From: DATBSL01 sp963729875
Lineage (GTDB): Bacteria > Acidobacteriota > Vicinamibacteria > Fen-336
DNA: 64,000 nt
Direction: 5' to 3'
Assembly: GCA_963729875.1 (NCBI GenBank)
Contig: CAVSPR010000004.1
Coordinates: 620,001 to 684,000 of the forward strand
In this document: piece by piece, positions 35,131 to 42,035 of the stretch
Position numbering within the stretch: position 1 is the first letter of the stretch
Layout of the letters: each line of letters starts with the position of its first letter
Program-made: the position numbers and the translations under genes
The notes under the pieces: model-generated
Database searches by the model: none
Told to the model about the DNA's origin: nothing
Seen by the model: the letters and a program-made list of their open reading frames with translations, nothing else

Positions 35131-36886
35131 ACCCCGCGGCGCGCACCCGCCGCGGAAGCCCTGACGGTGCCGCCGGCGGCTCCGTCGGCGCCGCGTTGAC
35201 CGGAAGACCGACTCGGAGACCGAGTGGCTCGGCGAGGGCCGCCGCGTACTCCTCCTCGGTGAGCGCGTCGACGGAGCGCAGCTTCGCGAGGAGCGTGGCC
35301 ACGAGACCCTCGAAGAACGGTGTCACCACGCCGCCCTCGAACGAGCGCTGGTACTTGATCGGCCCCGGCACGAGCGAGACGAGGAAGGCCATCTGCTTCG
35401 GGGTCAGCTGCGTCGGCTCGCGTGCGAAGTAGTGCCGGGAGGCGGGGCGCAGGCCGTAGACGCCGGGGCCCCACTCGATCACGTTCAGGTAGATCTCGAG
35501 CTCGCGCGACTTGCCGAGCGACGAGTCGAGGAGCAGCGCGAGCGAGGCCTCCTCGAGCTTCCGGCTGAGCGTCTTGCGACGCGAGAGAAAGAGGTTCTTG
35601 GCGAGCTGCTGCGGGATCGTGGAGGCGCCCCTCGAGAAGGTCCCGAGCGCGAGATTGGTGGCGATGGCGACCGGCAGCTCCGAGAGGTCGATGCCGGGGT
35701 GCCCGTAGAACCCGGCGTCCTCGCCGATCAGGAGCGCGCGTACGAAGAGCGGCGGCACCTCGAGGAGGCGTACGAAATCGGGCGACTCGGGGGACACGCG
35801 GATCTCGTGCGCCAGGCCGTCCCGCGACCACGCCGTGTGCACGAACGGCCCCTTGAGCCGCTCGATGGAGGGCAGCGGGCGCGCCGGGGGAGTGAAGTCG
35901 AGCTTCTGGGCGACCCGCAGCGCGGCGGGCTCGAGAAGCGGCCCCCTCACGTGTGCGGCGAGCGTCGCCGAGCCGAGGTCGTCCGCCGGCAGGTCGAGGC
36001 CCGCCGTCGCGAGGACGCGCGCGAAGTCGACCCGGGGGACGTCGAGCTGCAGATCGACTACCGGCCGCTCGAAGCCTCCGTCCACCGCGAGGCGCAGGGA
36101 GGCCTCGGCCCCGCCGGCCGCGACGCGGACCCGCTCGGCCCGCAGCGAGCCCGTGGCCGGACTGGCCACGGCCTCGGCCTGCAGCTCCGCGTCGGTCGGC
36201 GCCCCGAGCGCGGCTCCCGCGCAGCCGGCCACGACGTCGTCGAGCGACACGAGCGCCAGGCCGCGCGCCCGTGCGTCGAGCGCGACACGGACGTCGCCCG
36301 TGGCGCTCCGCTCGACCTGCGCTGCGCCGTCGACCGTGCCGAGGCTCGTCACCGGGCAGCCGTGGAGGAGGACGCGCAGCCGCTGCGACAGCCGGACGGC
36401 GGCCGCTCGCGTCTCCACGCGCAGCACGCCGGAGTCCCGCGCGACCGTGATCTCGAGCGCCTCGCCCCGGCTCAGGAGCGCGATGCGCCGGTTCCGCCAA
36501 CGCGACTCGACGACCCAGTCGGCGGGCGCGAGGTCGAGCTGGATCCCCCCGGGCAGCTCGGCGAGGATCCGCGCGGTCGCGACGTGCGCTGCGCGCCCGG
36601 CGAGGCCGAGCGGTGAGAGGCGGGGCCCCACCACCACGGAGCGCGACAGGACGCGCACGCGGCCGGGGTTCTCGACGACCACGTCGCCGAGCTCCAGCGA
36701 CAACCACGGCGTCAGGCGGACGGCACCGATCGTGGCGGACAGGCCCAGAGCCCGGGCCTCGCGCTCGATGCGCGTTCGCGCCGCCCGCTCGAGCGCCGGT
36801 CGGATGAGGAGGAAGCCGACGACCGACGCCGCCAGGGCGAGGGCCGCGGTCAGGAGCGTCCGACGGGCTGTGGTCGGGAGGCGCAC
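35099..36886 (-). CDS. AsmA-like / GT51 peptidoglycan transglycosylase fusion
   Basis: A 595-aa protein. A single N-terminal membrane anchor (LLTAALALAASVVGFLLIRP) is followed by an AsmA-like periplasmic region (about 40-330, typical lines LSLELGDVVVENPG and FERPVVDLQLDVPRVDF). The C-terminal part is a GT51 glycosyltransferase that polymerises lipid II into glycan strands: IGEDAGFYGHPGIDL (catalytic Glu in the ED motif), GASTIPQQLAKNLFLS, SRKLEEASLAL and ELEIYLNVIEWGPGVYGL. There is no penicillin-binding transpeptidase domain, so it is monofunctional like MtgA. A divergent Tat isomerase gene begins 80 bp away. Confidence 0.88.
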   Translation of the reverse strand: MRLPTTARRTLLTAALALAASVVGFLLIRPALERAARTRIEREARALGLSATIGAVRLTPWLSLELGDVVVENPGRVRVLSRSVVVGPRLSPLGLAGRAAHVATARILAELPGGIQLDLAPADWVVESRWRNRRIALLSRGEALEITVARDSGVLRVETRAAAVRLSQRLRVLLHGCPVTSLGTVDGAAQVERSATGDVRVALDARARGLALVSLDDVVAGCAGAALGAPTDAELQAEAVASPATGSLRAERVRVAAGGAEASLRLAVDGGFERPVVDLQLDVPRVDFARVLATAGLDLPADDLGSATLAAHVRGPLLEPAALRVAQKLDFTPPARPLPSIERLKGPFVHTAWSRDGLAHEIRVSPESPDFVRLLEVPPLFVRALLIGEDAGFYGHPGIDLSELPVAIATNLALGTFSRGASTIPQQLAKNLFLSRRKTLSRKLEEASLALLLDSSLGKSRELEIYLNVIEWGPGVYGLRPASRHYFAREPTQLTPKQMAFLVSLVPGPIKYQRSFEGGVVTPFFEGLVATLLAKLRSVDALTEEEYAAALAEPLGLRVGLPVNAAPTEPPAAPSGLPRRVRAAGFRPLSAPPSS

Positions 36887-36966
36887 GGTCGCCGTTCACG
36901 CTACATCGCGCTATTGTAGGGGCTCAAGCGACCGACATAGCATGGCGCCAATGGAGGGACTTGTTC

Positions 36967-37824
36967 ATGAGCGCTGTACCGCTGACCCGTCGTGAGACTC
37001 TCAGGCTTGGCGGTGCTGCTGCCGCCTCGTTTCTGCTGGCACCCGTGACTCGTGCCACGGCTGCAGGGTGGAAGCCGATTCCGATCGGCACGCAGCTGTG
37101 GTGCGTGCGACTGCAGCTGGCCATGGACATTCCCGGGACGCTGAAGGCGCTCGGCGGACTGGGCTACCAGGCCGTCGAGCTCGAGAACGCGTTCGGCAAG
37201 TCCGGCGCGGAGTGGAAGGGCTATCTCGATGCCGCCAGGCTGAAGGCCTGCGGCTTTCATCATCGCCTCTCCGAGCTGCAGGGCGACAAGCTCGCGGCCA
37301 GCGTGGAGTTCAACCAGGCCATCGGGAATCGGAACCTGATCATCCGCTCGCTGGAACCGGCGGTCTACACATCGGCCGAGCTGCTGAAGAAGACGGCCGA
37401 CGAGGTCAACGCCGTGGCTGAGCGGTTGAGGTCGCACAAGATGCGCGTCGGGTACCACAACCACACGACGGATTTCAACCGCATCGACGGCGAGTACTGG
37501 TGGAACCGCTTCGCCGACCAGACCTCGAAGGACGTCATCCTGCAGTTCGACACCGGCAACGCGTCGGAGATGGAAGGCGTGACGCCGCAGTCGCTCATCA
37601 CGCGCAACGCCGGACGCATGGTCTCGATGCACGTCAAGCCGTTCTCGAAGAAGGACCCGAACGCGTACCTCGGCGCCGATGAGCTCGACTGGCCGGCGAT
37701 CATGACGGCCGCCGAGGCCGTCGGCGGCATCGAGTGGTACATCATCGAGTACGAGAAGGAAGGCGTGCCGCCGCTCGAGTCGCTGAAGGCCAACCTGGAC
37801 CTGTTCAAGAAGCTCCGGAGCTGA
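36967..37824 (+). CDS. Sugar phosphate isomerase/epimerase with Tat signal
   Basis: The ATG at 36967 follows GGAGGGAC. The 285-aa product has a Tat signal (TRRETLRLGGAAAASFLL) and a TIM-barrel isomerase domain. Metal ligands look complete: His/Glu region GYHNHTTDF, Asp in LQFDTGNAS, His in SMHVKPFS and Glu in WYIIEYEKEG. Export of such isomerases is common in Acidobacteriota, Planctomycetota and Bacteroidota, where they modify sugars released from polysaccharides. A possible promoter (TTGTAG ... TAGCAT, 18-bp spacer) lies at 36914-36943. Confidence 0.88.
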   Translation: MSAVPLTRRETLRLGGAAAASFLLAPVTRATAAGWKPIPIGTQLWCVRLQLAMDIPGTLKALGGLGYQAVELENAFGKSGAEWKGYLDAARLKACGFHHRLSELQGDKLAASVEFNQAIGNRNLIIRSLEPAVYTSAELLKKTADEVNAVAERLRSHKMRVGYHNHTTDFNRIDGEYWWNRFADQTSKDVILQFDTGNASEMEGVTPQSLITRNAGRMVSMHVKPFSKKDPNAYLGADELDWPAIMTAAEAVGGIEWYIIEYEKEGVPPLESLKANLDLFKKLRS

Positions 37825-38027
37825 CACAACGACCTCGGCGACAAGGGCCGCCCGCCGTCGTCGACGTTCGCCAGCGCGACCCAGAACCAGCTGATACGGC
37901 TCTTGCTGTACTGGGTCTCCGGCCATGAGCCGCCGCGCCGGTGAGCGGCACCGGCGGACGAGGGTGGCCCGCTGATCCGCTGATCCAGCCGCCGGCTCCG
38001 GCGACCCGATCAGGAGGGTGGCGCGAG

Positions 38028-38711
38028 CTAGGGAGCCACGCGGCTCGTGAGGGTGTCGGTGTGGTTACCGGCATGGTCGCGGATCTCGTACCAGCCTCCG
38101 GAACCCTTGGCGGTCTGCGCCACGCTGCTGGCCTCACTGGTGCCGAAGTCCTGCCAGGAGCCGTAGCGGGAGATGGCCAGGAAGTTCCAGGGTGCGCCCT
38201 CGAGATGCTGCATCAGGACCGCACCGGCCGCGGTATCGCCGGAACCGGGAGCAGTGCTGAGCATCTTCTCCAGCTGATCCCGGTGCCCGGGGACTGCGCG
38301 GTAGGTGGAGACGACGTAGACCGAGCCGGTGGTCTTGCCCGCGTCGTCGCCGAGGCCCATGGCCTTCACGAAGTCAGCCCAAGCAGGCCCATTGACGAAG
38401 CTGTCTCCGTGCCACGCGCTGAGATCACGGGCGCTGGCAGGCGGGGGATTGCCAGTGGCGGCTATCGTGGCCTTGGTGCCAAGATGCTCGATGACAACGT
38501 AGTCCCACTCGGCACCATCCTGGTGGCGGAGAACGAGGGAGTGGCCTGCGGGTGCAGAGGTTCTCAGGTATTCGCCGAGCTGGGCGGCTTTGCCGGGAGC
38601 GGCAGCCGTGAAATGGACGTGGTAGACATCCGTTCGCGCGGGAGCATTCTGGGGCGTAGCCACTGCCGGTACTGAGAGCAGGGCGAGGAACAACAAGCGG
38701 CGTCTTGTCAC
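38028..38711 (-). CDS. Exported protein with two dimeric alpha/beta-barrel-like repeats
   Basis: The GTG at 38711 follows AAGGAGAG; earlier in-frame ATGs lack both a ribosome-binding site and a signal. The 227-aa product has a signal peptide (RRLLFLALLSVPAVATPQ) and two tandem ~100-residue halves of similar pattern (DVYHVHFTAAAPGKAAQLGE and GSVYVVSTYRAVPGHRDQLE), each starting with a beta strand, then A/P-G, then a helix. This matches a monomeric pair of ABM/NIPSNAP-like domains. No cofactor site is evident. A strong promoter is found upstream. Function unknown. Confidence 0.72.
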   Translation of the reverse strand: MTRRRLLFLALLSVPAVATPQNAPARTDVYHVHFTAAAPGKAAQLGEYLRTSAPAGHSLVLRHQDGAEWDYVVIEHLGTKATIAATGNPPPASARDLSAWHGDSFVNGPAWADFVKAMGLGDDAGKTTGSVYVVSTYRAVPGHRDQLEKMLSTAPGSGDTAAGAVLMQHLEGAPWNFLAISRYGSWQDFGTSEASSVAQTAKGSGGWYEIRDHAGNHTDTLTSRVAP

Positions 38712-38792
38712 TGGTTCTCTCCTTGGCAAGTGAGACCTGGCGTACGAAGGGCCTGAGGGGCCTGGATTTGATCCTGATTGGTTGTGGGGCAC

Positions 38793-38821
38793 AGCGTATC
38801 CCGCCACCCTGTTTTGTGCAA
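38793..38821 (-). promoter_or_regulatory. Sigma-70 promoter of the 38711 gene
   Basis: On the minus strand TTGCAC (38821-38816) and TACGCT (38798-38793) are 17 bp apart, 80 bp upstream of the GTG at 38711. The -10 is identical to that of the promoter at 34036. Confidence 0.6.
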
Positions 38822-39000
38822 CCTGGCTAGGGTGTTGGGGCGTGGCGGCTGGGAGTGATCCTCCGGGACGGCTCGCGCGCGCCCCGAGAAGGACCTTCCT
38901 TTCCCAAAGGGACCAGTCGCCCCGTTGCGGCTGCCGACTGAGAATTGGACACGCGCGGCCAGACGCGCGAGCATTCGTCGTCGTGCCGAGGAGGTTAGGA

Positions 39001-40782
39001 ATGCCCGACGCCACACCGCAGTCGGTGAAGCGAGTCCTCTACTACTCGGCCCGCAGGGCTTTGGCCGCCGAGTTCTCGTGCGCGATGGCGGAAGTCGCCG
39101 AATGCCGCTCCCGGCGCGGTGCCGCGGGGCCCGTGGTGTGCTGTGGCCCGATCGCGTTCGAGTTCGTGGTGAAGCACGACGTGGGCTCGGCGCTCCAGGC
39201 GCTGCACGGGCAGTTCTTCAACCTGGTGCTGCTCGACCTGCGCGAGCCGGTCCGTCGCCGGCGGCGCCGCCGGACGAGCGCCGACTTCGAGCGCGGGCTC
39301 GAGCTGCTCGACGCGATGGACGGGGAGCCCGACATCGAGCGCCGCTACGGGTTCCACAAGATCGTGGCCCTCGTGTCGGGCGACGTGGCCCCCGAGGTGG
39401 ATGCACGCATCGCGACACTCGGCTCGCGGGGTGTGGGCCGCGTGATGCGTGACATGGCGGTCTGCCACCTGAACCCCGCCTGCCACCACCTGCCGCCCAG
39501 GCACGCCTTCGCTCGCCACATCCTCGAGGAGATGGCGCAGATGGCACAGCACCGCGGGGGCGGGAAGACGGCGCTGTGCCTCTCCGGCGGGGGCCTCACC
39601 GGCCTCTATTTCGAGCTGGGCGCACTCAAGTGCTTCGAGGACTGTTGCGCCCCGGGCGCCCTGCGCGAGATGGACCTCTACTTCGGCATCAGCGCGGGAG
39701 CCGTGGTGGCCGGCATGCTCGCGAACGGCTTTGGTGTCAGCGAGTTCATGGCCGGTATCGCCGGACATCGCGGCGGCCGCATCCCGCCGCTGGATCTCAA
39801 CCTGCTGGACGCCGCCCACCTGGACGTGCACGGGATCACGGCGCCGCTGCGCCAGCTGCTGACGATCGCCGGCAGCGGGCTCGTGGGGCTGCTGCGCGGC
39901 CGGCTGCCGTTCTCGCTCGAGTCGCTCGTGTTCGAGTACGGCGACCTCGTGCACGCGCCCTTCAACACCAAGGGATTCGAGTCCCTGCTCAGGCTGGCCT
40001 TCCGGGCGCCCGGCTGCAGCAACGACTTCCGCCGTCTGGGCCGCCGCCTCTACATCGGCGCCACGGACCAGGATCGCAAGGAGCACGTCCTGTTCGGCGA
40101 CCCTCCCCACGACAAGGTGGCGATCAGCCGTGCCATCCAGGCATCGATGAGCCTCAACCCGGTGTTCGCGCCCACCCGCATCCGGGGCCGTTACTACGCG
40201 GACGGAGCCGTCACCCGGACGTCCAACTTCGTCGAGGCCATCCACAAGGGCGCCGACCTGATCCTCACCCTGGACCCCCTCGTGCCCTGGGTGCCGGGCC
40301 GGGCGGGGGCATCGCGCGAGCGCGGGATCTTCTACAACGCGGACCAGGACATCCGCACCGTCTCCTACACGCGCTTCGACACGACGCGCAAGTGGGTGCT
40401 GCGCCGGCACCCCGAGGTCAGCCTGTACACCTTCCTGCCGGCCAACAACGTGCGCCGGCTGCTGTCGGTCAACCCGATGGACCACCGGTCCTTCCTGCGC
40501 ATCTGGAAGGGCGCGTACCTCGGCACGCTCAAGCGCATCCACGCCCTGGGCTACCGGATGCGCGGCGACCTTGCCTTCCACGGCATGCCGTTCGACACGG
40601 CGCGTGCCGACGCGGTCGCCGAGCGGCTGCGCGCCACGAGCGAGCCGCGCTTCGAGGACTTCTTCCCCGACGGCCACGTGGAGCTGGACCGCCGGCAGAA
40701 GCCGAGAGAGCCCGAGCGGGCGGGGCGTTCCGCCGCTCGACCGCGCCCGCGTCGTGCGCGTTCGCGCGTGGCGGCTGCCTGA
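39001..40782 (+). CDS. Patatin-like phospholipase with N-terminal pseudo-receiver
   Basis: ATG at 39001 follows GAGG. The 593-aa protein has a patatin domain from about residue 188: oxyanion loop SGGGLTG (195-201), nucleophile Ser231 in GISAG, and the dyad Asp in YYADGAV. It should hydrolyse acyl ester bonds of lipids in the cytosol or at the inner membrane. The first ~160 residues have the strand order of a response-regulator receiver (RVLYYS, FNLVLLDLRE, IVALVSG, GVGRVMRDM) with an Asp79 where the phosphosite would be. The acidic pair on strand 1 and a clear Lys are missing, so it is probably a degenerate receiver. The C-terminus is very basic (RPRPRRARSRVAAA). Confidence 0.85.
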   Translation: MPDATPQSVKRVLYYSARRALAAEFSCAMAEVAECRSRRGAAGPVVCCGPIAFEFVVKHDVGSALQALHGQFFNLVLLDLREPVRRRRRRRTSADFERGLELLDAMDGEPDIERRYGFHKIVALVSGDVAPEVDARIATLGSRGVGRVMRDMAVCHLNPACHHLPPRHAFARHILEEMAQMAQHRGGGKTALCLSGGGLTGLYFELGALKCFEDCCAPGALREMDLYFGISAGAVVAGMLANGFGVSEFMAGIAGHRGGRIPPLDLNLLDAAHLDVHGITAPLRQLLTIAGSGLVGLLRGRLPFSLESLVFEYGDLVHAPFNTKGFESLLRLAFRAPGCSNDFRRLGRRLYIGATDQDRKEHVLFGDPPHDKVAISRAIQASMSLNPVFAPTRIRGRYYADGAVTRTSNFVEAIHKGADLILTLDPLVPWVPGRAGASRERGIFYNADQDIRTVSYTRFDTTRKWVLRRHPEVSLYTFLPANNVRRLLSVNPMDHRSFLRIWKGAYLGTLKRIHALGYRMRGDLAFHGMPFDTARADAVAERLRATSEPRFEDFFPDGHVELDRRQKPREPERAGRSAARPRPRRARSRVAAA

Positions 40783-40846
40783 GGGGCTCCCGCGAGGACG
40801 CTCCGGGCTCCCGCCCGCGACGGCCACCGATTCAACGAGCTATCGG

Positions 40847-40874
40847 TTGACTTCGGCCGGGGCCCTCTTAGACT
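40847..40874 (+). promoter_or_regulatory. Sigma-70 promoter of the CX3C protein gene
   Basis: TTGACT (40847-40852) and TAGACT (40869-40874) with a 16-bp spacer, about 40 bp before the ATG at 40916 and its GAGGAG ribosome-binding site. Confidence 0.55.
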
Positions 40875-40915
40875 GCCGGAACTGAGGTGCTGTCCGCACC
40901 GCAGAGGAGCACACC

Positions 40916-41995
40916 ATGCTGTCGCGCTGCCGTCGTTCGAGCGTCTTCTTCGCCTTCGCTGCCTTTGTCTGTCTACTGCCGTCCCGTCCGGTGCTCGCGC
41001 AGGGGTCAGCGCCGGCTCCGTCGGTCGATTCGGCATGTGCGGCCGGCTGCCAGAGGGAGTACGACCGAGATGTGCTGATCGCGGCCGACAGGCTCAAGCG
41101 AAAGGCCTACTACCAGGGTCTTGCTTCGGCTCTGTGCGACACGCCGTGGGACAGCCCCTCGAAGAACGCATGTATCGAGGTCTACCGCGCGTGCTTTGAC
41201 CCATGCGGTCTGTACTCCACCGCCTGCAAGGCCCCCTGCATAGAAGCCTTGCAGACATGCTGCAATGCCACCGAGTTGCGCAATGCGACGCACGGCTACG
41301 AAGGGTGCCTGCAGCGCTGCCCGAAGGCGGCCATGGGGCCGCCCGCAGCACAAGTAGGAACGAGGGAGGTACCCACTGGCGGAATCGACCCGCGAGGGAC
41401 CATTCCCAGGCCAGTCACCTTCTACCCGCCGGCTCGGGATCCGTTGCCCCCTCTGGGTGCTCTCCCGGACGACGACCAGTGGTGGAGCGACTGGGGTGCC
41501 TACCAGATGAGGTGGATCGCTCCCGAATCGGTGCGGTCTGGGTCGAGCCTGGTCAAGGCCAAGTGGCTGTTCGACAAGCTCGCGAAGGACCTCGACCAGG
41601 TGGGCGTCCGGCAGGTAGCGGATCTGATGCCGGCCACACACGGCAAGTGCGGCGACCTGGCGAGCAAGCTCGACTTCGCACTGAGGGGTGCTGGCCTGCG
41701 ATCGGAGACCTTCCAGCTCGAGACGAAGGCCGTGATCGACTCCCACGGGGCGTTCGTGATCGTGGACGATGACGGCAGCGCCTACGTGTTCGACATGTGG
41801 ATCGCCGCGAACGGCATTCCCGACCACAGGTTCGGAGCGGCCGGCAGCAGCGCGTGGAACGCCATGCCGCTCGATACGTGGAAGGGGCGGATGCGCGACC
41901 TCGGCTACAGGTACATCGACGAGGCGACCGTGGAATCGATCAACAGAGCAAGCGAGCGCGCCAAGACGAGGCACAGTCCGCAACAGGAGCCGTGA
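40916..41995 (+). CDS. Secreted CX3C-rich protein with candidate Cys-His-Asp domain
   Basis: A 359-aa protein with a signal peptide (FFAFAAFVCLLPSRPVLAQG). Residues 41-135 hold four CX3C pairs (41/45, 93/97, 104/108, 131/135) plus Cys74, 86, 115 and 116, suggesting helices tied by disulfides. After a proline-rich linker, residues 240-300 contain HGKCGDLASKL (Cys245), IDSHGAFVIVDDDG (His277) and AYVFDMW (Asp293). This order and spacing resembles a papain-/transglutaminase-like Cys-His-Asp site in which Cys begins a helix and His and Asp lie on strands. I know no family that combines these parts. A good promoter lies at 40847. The gene stands alone. Confidence 0.65.
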   Translation: MLSRCRRSSVFFAFAAFVCLLPSRPVLAQGSAPAPSVDSACAAGCQREYDRDVLIAADRLKRKAYYQGLASALCDTPWDSPSKNACIEVYRACFDPCGLYSTACKAPCIEALQTCCNATELRNATHGYEGCLQRCPKAAMGPPAAQVGTREVPTGGIDPRGTIPRPVTFYPPARDPLPPLGALPDDDQWWSDWGAYQMRWIAPESVRSGSSLVKAKWLFDKLAKDLDQVGVRQVADLMPATHGKCGDLASKLDFALRGAGLRSETFQLETKAVIDSHGAFVIVDDDGSAYVFDMWIAANGIPDHRFGAAGSSAWNAMPLDTWKGRMRDLGYRYIDEATVESINRASERAKTRHSPQQEP

Positions 41996-42035
41996 CCGAA
42001 TCTGGAGTGTGACAACCTCTCGGACCGCGGACGCG

